Of a stretch of 13,496 nt of DNA, positions 1-6,987 are shown in pieces (position 1 is the first letter of the stretch; every line of letters begins with the position of its first letter). Where the stretch lies: positions 1-13,496 of the forward strand of contig CAJUQZ010000127.1 in NCBI GenBank assembly GCA_910588755.1. The letters are read 5' to 3'. The position numbers were made by a program, and so were the translations under genes. The DNA is from an uncultured Lachnospiraceae bacterium (GTDB lineage: Bacteria; Bacillota; Clostridia; Lachnospirales; Lachnospiraceae). The notes under the pieces are model-generated. The model saw only the letters and a list, made by a program, of their open reading frames with translations, was not told the DNA's origin and did no database searches.

Positions 1-148
1 TGTAGCCATCTGCATACTGTCCCTGTGCGTACCCTTCCTGACTGTAGCCATCTGCATACTGTCCCTGTGCGTACCCTTCCTGACTGTAGCCATCTGCATA
101 CTGTCCCTGTGCGTACCCTTCCTGACTGTAGCCATCTGCGTACTGTCC
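1..148. repeat. 42-bp exact tandem repeat (VNTR) inside the TPR protein tail
   Basis: Copies at 1-42, 43-84 and 85-126 are identical at every base. A fourth, partial copy (127-148) carries one substitution. Each unit encodes 14 residues of the tail. The array continues past the left edge. Complete identity, including third codon positions, points to recent duplication or active length change by slippage or recombination. Confidence 0.95.
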
Positions 149-1321
149 ATTGTATTCTGTGGAACCATAACCCTGTGTGTCATAATTCTGTCCGTTATTG
201 CTTTGACGATCATAGCCCTGGACACCGTAATTTTGGCTGTCATAGTTGCCACCATCATAATTCTGATTATTGTAATTGCCACCATCGTAATTGGGGTTGG
301 CGTAATTGCCGTTTGTATAATCTTGGTTCGCATAATTGCCACCATCATAATTCTGGTTCGCATAATTGCCACCATCATAATCTTGGTTCGCATAATTGCC
401 ACCATCATAATTTTGACTGTCATAGTTGCCAGCATCATAACCCTGACCGTCATAAGTTTGATTCCCGTAATCCTGACCAGTATAGTTCTGGTCTCCATAG
501 CCTACACCACCGTAATTCGGGGCTTCATACCTTCCGGCATCATAATTTGGGTTATCATAGCCCCCGGCACCGTACTCCTGGCTGTCATAACCCTCCGCGC
601 CATAATTTTGCCCATCATACCCTTCAGCGCCATAATTTTGCCCATCATACCCTTCGGCGCCATATTCTTCTGAGCCATAATTCCCACTGCTGTAATTTTG
701 TCCGGCATTTCCAAGCATAATTTCATAATTCTGCTGCTGCATCTCTGTAAGTGGCACATGTTTGGCCTTCAGCTCCATTGCCTTCATTACGTACGGGCCG
801 TCGCCAAACCAGAGTATGATATCATCGCACTCCTCCACACACTTGGTTGACAGTCCAACCCTGTGATACAAATAGGCGAGTTCATATGCCCACTCCTCCT
901 GGTAATCCTTTTTCTTCAATTCCTCAAGAATCTCGATCCGCTCCTCTAGGCTTGCCTCCTGTGCCTCCAGAATGCGGTAGCGGAGTGTGTACACACCATT
1001 ATCCTTTGGTGCCAGCTTCGCAAATTGTTTATAGTACTCGATCGCTGCCACTACGTCATCTAATTCAATTGATAACTCGCAAAGGGAATACACAACCGAA
1101 CGGTTAGTAGGATAACGCTCGTAAGCCAGCATGAGCATCTCCCTGCTGTCTTCGTTTCGTCTGCTGATTCTATATAATGCCGCTATTTTCAAAAGCATCG
1201 ATGCACTCTTGACGCGCCTCCAGTCAATCGTGTCAGCTATCTTGACGGCATCTGCATATTTTTCTTTCTGAATTAATTTTGAAATTTCCTCTGATCGAAC
1301 CTTATACTCGTATTTATCCAA
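1..1321 (-). CDS. TPR-like protein with prion-like Tyr/Asn/Gly/Gln repeat tail (C-terminus beyond window)
   Basis: The open frame runs from a TTG at 1319-1321 off the left edge, giving 440 visible residues. The start is supported by AGAGGTG seven bases upstream and an in-frame TAA two codons before it. Residues 1 to about 200 are helical and TPR-like, with segments such as KYADAVKIAD and VAAIEYYKQFAKLAPKDN, so a protein-protein scaffold role is likely. From about residue 205 the composition changes to Tyr, Asn, Gly, Gln and Asp in ten-residue units (for example YDGGNYANQD, YDGQNYGAEG), and then to 14-residue units (DGYSQEGYAQGQYA). No signal peptide or membrane segment is seen, so it is probably cytoplasmic. 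It has its own promoter and is the last gene of the window. The function is unknown. TPR proteins with low-complexity tails are, as I recall, common in Lachnospiraceae, but I cannot name a characterised homologue. Confidence 0.85.
   Translation of the reverse strand, partial: MDKYEYKVRSEEISKLIQKEKYADAVKIADTIDWRRVKSASMLLKIAALYRISRRNEDSREMLMLAYERYPTNRSVVYSLCELSIELDDVVAAIEYYKQFAKLAPKDNGVYTLRYRILEAQEASLEERIEILEELKKKDYQEEWAYELAYLYHRVGLSTKCVEECDDIILWFGDGPYVMKAMELKAKHVPLTEMQQQNYEIMLGNAGQNYSSGNYGSEEYGAEGYDGQNYGAEGYDGQNYGAEGYDSQEYGAGGYDNPNYDAGRYEAPNYGGVGYGDQNYTGQDYGNQTYDGQGYDAGNYDSQNYDGGNYANQDYDGGNYANQNYDGGNYANQDYTNGNYANPNYDGGNYNNQNYDGGNYDSQNYGVQGYDRQSNNGQNYDTQGYGSTEYNGQYADGYSQEGYAQGQYADGYSQEGYAQGQYADGYSQEGYAQGQYADGY
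331..420. repeat. 30-bp tandem repeat, three copies, in the same coding tail
   Basis: Units at 331-360, 361-390 and 391-420 begin cataattgccaccatcataa and differ only near their ends. On the coding strand each unit encodes ten residues of the type YDGGNYANQ(D/N). Looser copies of the same unit extend through about 200-700. Confidence 0.9.
601..660. repeat. 30-bp direct repeat, two near-identical copies
   Basis: Positions 601-630 and 631-660 differ by one base (cagcgc versus cggcgc at the end). Each encodes the decapeptide YDGQNYGAEG read from the minus strand. This is the start-proximal part of the low-complexity tail of the TPR protein. Confidence 0.9.
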
Positions 1322-1462
1322 GTCTTATCACCTCTAACGCTGATGACACGTAGCCATTTATCTATAAGTAAGGAACCCTCTCAATGCAGTCCTTTTGAGC
1401 CAAAAGCGTGTAATTTAATCGGGAAAACTGACAAATGGGACAGCTTCCCCACTCTAAAAGTC

Positions 1463-1491
1463 AGTTTAGCATACCACCCTGTCCCTGTCAA
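1463..1491 (-). promoter_or_regulatory. Sigma-A-type promoter of the TPR protein gene
   Basis: Read on the minus strand there is TTGACA (1486-1491), a 17-bp spacer and TAAACT (1463-1468). A TG lies one base before the -10, giving an extended -10. The predicted leader before the TTG start is about 130 nt. Confidence 0.75.
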
Positions 1492-1565
1492 CGCAAATGC
1501 GCCGTTAAAAATGAACAAAATTCGCTATCTGATGGCGTTTAATCTCCCTCCATACCGCAGTGTGC

Positions 1566-1599
1566 CAAAACAGACAGGAATATTTCTACCCCTGCCTGT
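1566..1599 (-). terminator. Rho-independent terminator of the 1646-2116 gene
   Basis: On the minus strand ACAGGCAGG (1591-1599) pairs with CCTGTCTGT (1570-1578), a nine-pair stem with one G-U pair, followed by TTTT. The T tract is short, so efficiency may be moderate. It lies between the hypothetical gene and the promoter of the TPR gene. The rest of 1322-1645 holds only that promoter and its leader. Confidence 0.6.
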
Positions 1600-1645
1600 A
1601 AGCTTTTATGTATTATATTTGTACTGTACACTAATCGGACAAACG

Positions 1646-2116
1646 CTACAGACCGTACTTCTCCCAATCACTCTTGTCCGTGATGACAGGAAGCCAGCAA
1701 TCAATCTCAAATCTTACAGTCGTATATGGATTGGCATACCCATCCTCCACTGCCGTTCCGCTGCATGTAATGTGTGCCCTGTCGTTTTCAAACGCAAGTA
1801 CGGCTAACTTATACTCCACAAGCGGTTCATGCTCAAATATATAAAACAAATCTTCCCGCTCGTCTGCCTCCTCAATGCTTTCCGCCGCAAAAGTCATGCC
1901 TGCAAGCGCCTGGGTTGTATGCACGGAAGTCTCTATGACGCCAAGATTTAATTCCGGTGTCACGCGCTCCTCCCCAAACTGGTTCGCCTGAAAGGAACAG
2001 TCAACGCCGTATGACACACCGTCTCCTATATCGTCAAACACATAAAAGGCACTCTGCCGGCTGCTGCTGTCCAGCGCAAAATATGTACCGTTTAAATTTA
2101 GTCCGCCAAGATTCAT
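1646..2116 (-). CDS. Hypothetical protein, 156 aa
   Basis: I do not recognise this family. The ORF begins with ATG at 2116, with AGAGGGATGGGA a short way upstream. It is flanked by a good promoter and a terminator, which argues that it is a real single-gene unit. The protein is acidic and looks beta-rich, with no signal peptide, membrane segment or clear catalytic motif. It starts MNLGGLNLNGTYFALDS and ends DKSDWEKYGL. A segment rich in Glu/Asp lies at about residues 80-90 (AESIEEADERED). A soluble cytoplasmic protein is the safest reading. Confidence 0.7.
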   Translation of the reverse strand: MNLGGLNLNGTYFALDSSSRQSAFYVFDDIGDGVSYGVDCSFQANQFGEERVTPELNLGVIETSVHTTQALAGMTFAAESIEEADEREDLFYIFEHEPLVEYKLAVLAFENDRAHITCSGTAVEDGYANPYTTVRFEIDCWLPVITDKSDWEKYGL

Positions 2117-2185
2117 TTGTACATCCCATCCCTCTCACAATATAAACATTTTCATTAGTGTCGTGTATCTTAACGAATCCATCTC

Positions 2186-2214
2186 ATTCTATCACTGCAA
2201 AATATCTATGTCAA
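2186..2214 (-). promoter_or_regulatory. Sigma-A-type promoter of the 1646-2116 gene
   Basis: On the minus strand TTGACA (2209-2214) is followed by a 17-bp spacer and TAGAAT (2186-2191). A perfect -35, ideal spacing and a five-of-six -10 predict strong activity. It lies in the 122-bp gap downstream of the ydbC-like gene. Confidence 0.85.
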
Positions 2215-2238
2215 CACCAACACTTTTATATGATTTTA

Positions 2239-2460
2239 TCAAAAAATCTCTTCCAGGTCATTTAACAGTTGCCGCAGCACGGCCGCCTGGCGGTTTGTGA
2301 GCGTGACACCCCTGCCGTACTTTGTATGATCCGCGTTCCATGTTCTGATATCATACACTGGCTCCCTGTCGTCCCATGAGACCAGGTTGAGCTCCTTTGT
2401 CCAGCCATTGTCGGGCGCGGAGAGACAGCCTATATGATTGTATATTGTATATTTTTTCAT
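2239..2460 (-). CDS. ydbC: YdbC-like PC4-family ssDNA-binding protein
   Basis: The 73-residue product matches the bacterial YdbC/PC4-like fold by its characteristic core: NGWTKELNLVSWDDREPVYD, then IRTW, then GRGVTLTNRQAAVLRQLL. This order (WTKELN.VSW, YDIR.W, KYGRGVTLT, then a C-terminal helix) is typical of the family, and the length is usual. Characterised members are small dimers that bind single-stranded DNA through a beta surface. The ATG at 2460 is only six bases after the stop of the AAA/nuclease gene, so the two should be co-transcribed. The ribosome site is weak (GTGAG), which suggests translational coupling. The symbol is given by family resemblance. The biological role in clostridia is not established. 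Confidence 0.85.
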   Translation of the reverse strand: MKKYTIYNHIGCLSAPDNGWTKELNLVSWDDREPVYDIRTWNADHTKYGRGVTLTNRQAAVLRQLLNDLEEIF

Positions 2461-2466
2461 TGTATC

Positions 2467-4050
2467 TCACATACCCTGGCATGCCATTTTTTCAATGATA
2501 CAGCTATGCGGCTTATTGGGATTTTCTTTATTGTAGGTTATACCGACGAGCAGAAGTTCCCCGGTGTAACCTTCAAATACCTGTGTATAACGCCGGTCTT
2601 TGATCTGTTGTATTGCAGAGCTGACACTCCTGTCATATTTTAGTTCCACGACAAGCGCCGGTTTCCCTGTGTGCGGAAGCGGTAGAAATACAATATCCGC
2701 AAAGCCCTTTCCCGCCGGAAATTCCCTGACCAGCCTGTAGTCTCTGCGCGCACTGTAATATGCAAGCCCGATCGCACACGCAAGCGAGTTTTCATCGTTG
2801 TACGTCAGTACCGACGCCACCTCTGCATGCGCCCTGTCAAGCGCCTGCGCGACACTGTCCCCGTCACCTGCAAGCGTGTCCGCCAACAACTTTTCTGACT
2901 CCTTTAAGACACGCATTACCTCCGTCCAGCCGCCGACGCTCATGGCGTTTTCAAATTCTCCGATAATCTCCTTGTTGGGGACAAACACCTCACTGGCCTC
3001 AGAATCATAAGCGAGATAGCCAAGATGAACCAGCAGTGTCAGCACGTCATCTTTTGTCCTGAAATTGCGCATATCATTCTGAAAGCTTCTTGTATTTATT
3101 TGTACCCTTCCACCACCTAGCATCTGCACGATGTCCGACCGTAGACCGTCAAAGTCCATGTCGATATAGACCTTCAGCGCATCATACGTCTCCGTCATTG
3201 TCCAGTAGCTTGAAAATCTATGGCAGAGCATGGCCTCCACAACCGACCTTGGATTATAAATATGCCGGAACCTTGTAAACAGATATCCGTCATACCAGCT
3301 GCCCGCCCTGGCAAAATCCATATCAAACCGCTCACACAGCGCCATTACCTCCTCCTCTGTAAAGCCCGTATATTCCTCCAGCGCCTTCTGGTCCGTCATC
3401 GAGTACTCTGTAAACATATTCAGCGCAGAATGCATCCCGTATTTTTTAACAGGCAGAATCCCAGTCATATAAGCAAGCGCGACATACGTCTGGTCTTTTA
3501 AAAGGTTTCGCAGGAAATCAAGATACTGCTTCTGCAGCGCCTCCGACTCCTGCCGTTCACGCATTACACAATCCCACTCGTCCACCAGAAAGATGAACTT
3601 TTTCTTAGTCTTTATGTATATTTTTTCCAATGCCGCCGCAAGAATTGTTTCCTGGGGTGAAAAATATTCCCCATACACTTCACGGATCTCGTCCAGCACT
3701 ACCTGCTCCAGGTAATCTGTCACATCCTGCTTTTTTGCCCGGATCAAAAACTGCTGCATATTGAGGTAGATCACATCATACTTATTTAAATGCTTCCGAA
3801 AAGTCTCATCGCCCTCTATCCTGCGCCCCTGAAATAATTCCGCCGAATCACAGCTGCAGCTATAATAAGCCGCGAGCATCTGCAGCGCAATGGATTTGCC
3901 AAAGCGCCGCGGTCTGCTCACACAGATATATTTCTGCAGCGTATTGATATACTTATTGGTCTGCGCAATGAGTCCCGTCTTGTCCACATAAATCTCTGAG
4001 GAAACAGCCTCCCGAAAACCTTCATTTCCTGGATTCAGATAAACTCCCAT
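2467..4050 (-). CDS. AAA-ATPase / PD-(D/E)XK nuclease protein (AAA-ATPase_like plus PDDEXK_9 type)
   Basis: The product has 527 residues. The ATG at 4050 is chosen because GGAGGTG lies seven bases upstream and the family begins GVYLNPGNEGFREAVSSEIYVDKT; a frame extension up to 4254 has no support. The N-terminal ATPase shows the family's P-loop SRPRRFGKS (45-53) and a Walker B strand FIFLVDEWD (152-160). TGILPVKKYG (196-205) is also typical. The C-terminus has a PD-(D/E)XK nuclease core: D452 in FADIVF, E469-x-K471 in VVELK, and Gln in the following helix IQQIKDRRY. Proteins of this type are strongly expanded in gut Bacteroidetes and Clostridia. Their function is not established, and roles in mobile-element biology or defence are only proposed. 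It has its own promoter and is followed six bases later by a PC4-like ssDNA-binding protein. Confidence 0.92.
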   Translation of the reverse strand: MGVYLNPGNEGFREAVSSEIYVDKTGLIAQTNKYINTLQKYICVSRPRRFGKSIALQMLAAYYSCSCDSAELFQGRRIEGDETFRKHLNKYDVIYLNMQQFLIRAKKQDVTDYLEQVVLDEIREVYGEYFSPQETILAAALEKIYIKTKKKFIFLVDEWDCVMRERQESEALQKQYLDFLRNLLKDQTYVALAYMTGILPVKKYGMHSALNMFTEYSMTDQKALEEYTGFTEEEVMALCERFDMDFARAGSWYDGYLFTRFRHIYNPRSVVEAMLCHRFSSYWTMTETYDALKVYIDMDFDGLRSDIVQMLGGGRVQINTRSFQNDMRNFRTKDDVLTLLVHLGYLAYDSEASEVFVPNKEIIGEFENAMSVGGWTEVMRVLKESEKLLADTLAGDGDSVAQALDRAHAEVASVLTYNDENSLACAIGLAYYSARRDYRLVREFPAGKGFADIVFLPLPHTGKPALVVELKYDRSVSSAIQQIKDRRYTQVFEGYTGELLLVGITYNKENPNKPHSCIIEKMACQGM

Positions 4051-4111
4051 TACAAACACCTCCATCAGACAACGAACCTTCCCCCTCAAATCTTCTGGGG
4101 CAGTTATCTTT

Positions 4112-4140
4112 ATTATATGGAATCCGGGCCGTTTTAACAA
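4112..4140 (-). promoter_or_regulatory. Promoter of the AAA-ATPase/nuclease gene
   Basis: On the minus strand TTGTTA (4135-4140), a 17-bp spacer and a perfect TATAAT (4112-4117) lie just after the valS stop codon. The downstream pair can therefore be transcribed independently of the T-box-controlled valS. No good terminator separates valS from it. The CCCC/GGGG hairpin at 4081-4100 lacks a T tract. Confidence 0.7.
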
Positions 4141-4153
4141 GACAAAAATGCAC

Positions 4154-6526
4154 TCAGGTCCTGTATACAATCCGTTCAGCGCCTGTACATGCCCGGATAT
4201 CCTTCTCACTCCTTCTATAAAAATCGCGAAACCTTTTCGGGCAGGTAATGACAAGCTCCGGAATACGATCCTTCATGGACATCTGCCGCTCTGACTTTTC
4301 CTTGCGCACGCGCGCAATCACCGCTTTCAAATGACTGCCAAATTCAATATAAACCGGCTCTGATTTTCTGGTTTCCCACAGCGTCTGGTGCAGAGAGATT
4401 TCCGCCTCATAATTCCGGTAAAATTCCTGATAAATATACTCTGTCACATATGGCGTGTAAATGGCATACAGCTTCAAAATGCCAAGCAGGCCGAAATAGA
4501 GCGCTGTCTGCCCTGAATGCCGCTGTGCTGCCCCATGCTTTTCGGGCTGGTATAACCGCTCCTTTACAAGCTCAATATAGTTGTCGCAGAAATCGTTCCA
4601 GAACAAGCTGTCAATCTCATGCCGTGCCTGTCCGATCTCATAATCATCCAGCAGCAAAGCCGCCCTACATGTCGTCTCGTTTACCCGCTGCAGTATCCAC
4701 CTGTCAACAGGAAGCATAGCTGATTCATCCAAACACGTTGGCCTGGTAAAATCCGCCAGCTGCAAAACCGCAAACTTCGCGGCATTGTATAATTTCTGTA
4801 CAAATCGTCTGGAAATCTTTAACTCGTCCTCGCTAAAAAAGGTGTCCGTCCCAAGCCTGTTGTTCGCTGCCCAATAGCGCACTACGTCCGCAGAGTGCCT
4901 CTCGATCAACGCCATCGGCGAATCTGCGCCGTTGTTCTTCGACTTACTGATCTTTTCACCTGGTTTTGCCAGCACATAGCCGCTGATCATAATATCCCTC
5001 CAGGGAATCTTCCCTGTATGATACAGACTTTTTACGATCGAGTAAAAAGCCCATGTTCTGATGATCTCATGCGCCTGGCACCGCATTCCCATTGGCAGAA
5101 GTTGATCGGAGATATCCCCTTTCTCCCCATACCGCGCATTAATCAGCGTCGTCACGGAGGACGTAGCCCACGTGTCAAGGACAGCCTCCTCTGGAAGAAA
5201 TACATCGCACCCGCACGCGCATGGCGAAAGCGGCCTGCTCTCTTGTGGATTGACAGGCAGCTGGCTCTCCTGTGCAAACACAGGCTGCCCGCAGGCTTCG
5301 CAGTACCAGACAGGAATCGGAACCCCAAAATATCTCTGCCGTGAGATGCACCAGTCCCATTTCAGGTTTTCCACCCAGATCCGATAACGGTTTTTCATGT
5401 GCGCAGGGTGCCATGTGATCTCGTCTGCCGCCGCAAGATATCTCTCCCTGTCCGTCAGCACATCAATGTACCACTGCCTGGACGGAAGCAGCTCAACAGT
5501 AGTCCCGCAGCGCTCATGAATTGCGACCATATGCTGAAGTGTCTCCTGCCTCACAAGATATCCGTTCTCGCGCAAAAGCTCGATCATATGCGCCCTCGCC
5601 TTTGCGATCTTCATACCACCAATCAACCCTATTTCGTGGTCAATCGTTCCGTCCGGAAGTATAACCTTCTTATATGGAAGGTTATGCTTCTGACACCACT
5701 CAATATCCGCCGAATCGCCGTATGTCGCACACATAACTGCACCAGTCCCCTTGTCCATAGAAACCGTATCGTCGGACAGAATAGGTATCTCAAAATCATA
5801 AAGTGGCACGCGCGCCGTCTTTCCAATAAATCCCCGCAGTCTGTTGTCGTCCGGATGCACAAAGACACTGACGCAGCCCGCAAGCAGCTCTGGTCTGGTG
5901 GTTGCAATCAACAGCTTTCCTGCCGTTGTCTCAAAATTCAGATAGTTAAATGTCGTCTCATACTCTTTCGTCTCCAGCTCCGCCTGCGCGATGGAGGTCT
6001 GGCACTCCGTGCACCAGAGCACCGGCGATTCCCTCATATAAGCTTTATTGCTTTTTGCCAGCTCGATAAACGATCTCTGTGAAATCTTCTGAGACAAATC
6101 GGATATGGTCTGGTACTGAAGATCCCAGTCCACACTGAATCCGAGCCGTTTCCACAGGTTTTGGAACTCCTCCTCATACCTTACGGCAGTATTGAGGCAT
6201 TTTGCCCGAAATTCACTTCTCGACAACATATTTGCACGAATTCCTTCGTCCTTTTCAACCATCCGCTCCGTTGGCAGTCCGTTGTCGTCAAAGCCAAACG
6301 GATAAAATACATCATAGCCCTGCATGCGCTTGAACCGCGCGATCATTTCCGCCTGTGTGTAGGAAAATACATGACCGATATGCAGCTTCCCACTGACTGT
6401 CGGCGGCGGTGTATCAATGGAAAAGATTTTCCGTTCTTTTCCGTTTCTGTACTTGTAAATCTCATGTTCTGTCCAAAATTGTTCAAGTTCTTTCTCTGTT
6501 TTTTGAAAATCATACTTCTGATCCAT
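4154..6526 (-). CDS. valS: Valine--tRNA ligase, compact rickettsial/archaeal-like type
   Basis: The 790-residue class I synthetase attaches valine to tRNA-Val in the cytoplasm. Signature elements in order: PPPTVSGKLHIGH with HIGH at 49-52; FGFDDNGLPTER (78-88); a CP1 editing domain around ATTRPELLAG (208-217) and GTGAVMCATYGDSADIEW (260-277); cysteine pairs C172/C175, C409/C412 and a C436-C440 cluster that probably bind zinc; DTWATSS (451-457); and KISKS (525-529) in place of KMSKS. The DDNGLPTER form and the missing C-terminal coiled-coil arm separate it from the usual bacterial ValRS of about 880-950 residues and place it with the shorter rickettsial-type enzymes. The ATG is preceded by AAGGAGGT. 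Expression is controlled by the T-box leader upstream. It may be a second ValRS, but that cannot be judged from this window. Confidence 0.95.
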   Translation of the reverse strand: MDQKYDFQKTEKELEQFWTEHEIYKYRNGKERKIFSIDTPPPTVSGKLHIGHVFSYTQAEMIARFKRMQGYDVFYPFGFDDNGLPTERMVEKDEGIRANMLSRSEFRAKCLNTAVRYEEEFQNLWKRLGFSVDWDLQYQTISDLSQKISQRSFIELAKSNKAYMRESPVLWCTECQTSIAQAELETKEYETTFNYLNFETTAGKLLIATTRPELLAGCVSVFVHPDDNRLRGFIGKTARVPLYDFEIPILSDDTVSMDKGTGAVMCATYGDSADIEWCQKHNLPYKKVILPDGTIDHEIGLIGGMKIAKARAHMIELLRENGYLVRQETLQHMVAIHERCGTTVELLPSRQWYIDVLTDRERYLAAADEITWHPAHMKNRYRIWVENLKWDWCISRQRYFGVPIPVWYCEACGQPVFAQESQLPVNPQESRPLSPCACGCDVFLPEEAVLDTWATSSVTTLINARYGEKGDISDQLLPMGMRCQAHEIIRTWAFYSIVKSLYHTGKIPWRDIMISGYVLAKPGEKISKSKNNGADSPMALIERHSADVVRYWAANNRLGTDTFFSEDELKISRRFVQKLYNAAKFAVLQLADFTRPTCLDESAMLPVDRWILQRVNETTCRAALLLDDYEIGQARHEIDSLFWNDFCDNYIELVKERLYQPEKHGAAQRHSGQTALYFGLLGILKLYAIYTPYVTEYIYQEFYRNYEAEISLHQTLWETRKSEPVYIEFGSHLKAVIARVRKEKSERQMSMKDRIPELVITCPKRFRDFYRRSEKDIRACTGAERIVYRT

Positions 6527-6570
6527 ACGGATACCTCCTTGTAAAAAATATTCTCTTTTACAACACAGAC

Positions 6571-6600
6571 AAAAATCGCCCTAAGCAAATGCTTAGGGCG
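6571..6600 (-). terminator. T-box leader intrinsic terminator
   Basis: A perfect ten-pair stem, CGCCCTAAGC (6591-6600) with GCTTAGGGCG (6577-6586), closes a four-base loop and is followed by ATTTTT on the minus strand. It is the terminator that the T-box antiterminator competes with. Confidence 0.95.
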
Positions 6601-6883
6601 AAACATGTCCGCGGTACCACCTAATTTCAGAAATAATTCTGCACTCTGTACGATGCGGGAACAAAACAAATCAGTGTCATTCCGATATCGCTTCCCTTGA
6701 TAACGGTGGGAATCTCCGTTGGAGTCTACTGAGAATCATTGATACAAATTTCATCTGTTCAATCCAAAGCTCAAAGGCTACTTCCATACCGCCGTCACGA
6801 AAGTTTTCACCAGCCACTTTCTCTCTGTCCATCAGGTACAGTATGTACTCCTCCTCGTCTATGCTTTTTGTCTGTAATTGTTA
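6571..6883 (-). promoter_or_regulatory. T-box riboswitch, valine-specific, upstream of valS
   Basis: The leader has all parts of a T-box. The conserved T-box sequence AATTAGGTGGTACCGCGGA lies at 6607-6625, just before the terminator. At the other end a Stem I is seen: CATAC (6841-6845) pairs with GTATG (6785-6789). An AGTA loop motif (6846-6849) lies on the 5' side, and GAA-GTA-G on the 3' side. The GTA at 6779-6781 sits where the specifier codon belongs, and GUA is a valine codon, which fits the downstream ValRS. By established T-box mechanism, uncharged tRNA-Val pairs with the specifier and with the T-box bulge, stabilises the antiterminator and switches valS on. The transcription start near 6883 is inferred from the promoter. 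Confidence 0.93.
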
Positions 6884-6889
6884 TCTTGA

Positions 6890-6917
6890 ATTGTACCACA
6901 TTATTTTCCTTTGTCAA
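6890..6917 (-). promoter_or_regulatory. Promoter of the T-box-valS transcript
   Basis: On the minus strand TTGACA (6912-6917), a 16-bp spacer and TACAAT (6890-6895) precede the T-box leader. It lies in an AT-rich stretch after the anti-sigma stop. No terminator for the anti-sigma gene is evident in 6918-6987. Confidence 0.8.
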
Positions 6918-6987
6918 CAAATTTTTTTCTTTTATATTCATTCTTTTATTTTCTAATCTGTATTAAATAATATGTTACTCTGCAATT

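Noticed and set aside
1..420. Regular repeats that could be taken for a CRISPR array
   Set aside because: The 42-bp and 30-bp units are contiguous without variable spacers and keep one reading frame.
25..720. Long plus-strand ORFs (231 and 156 codons) opposite the TPR tail, one His/Asn/Arg-rich and one very hydrophobic Ile/Val-rich
   Set aside because: Both follow from the tandem repeats being free of stops in several frames. The minus-strand frame has the promoter, ribosome site and continuous TPR domain.
4081..4100. CCCC/GGGG hairpin as a valS terminator
   Set aside because: The stem is only four pairs and no T tract follows on the minus strand.
4051..4254. 68-codon N-terminal extension of the AAA-ATPase frame
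   Set aside because: It overlaps the valS end, has no ribosome site, and the family start MGVYLNPGNEGFREA has an ideal one at 4050.
5399..6082. 227-codon plus-strand ORF inside valS
   Set aside because: It is antisense to strongly conserved ValRS coding sequence and has no recognisable domain.
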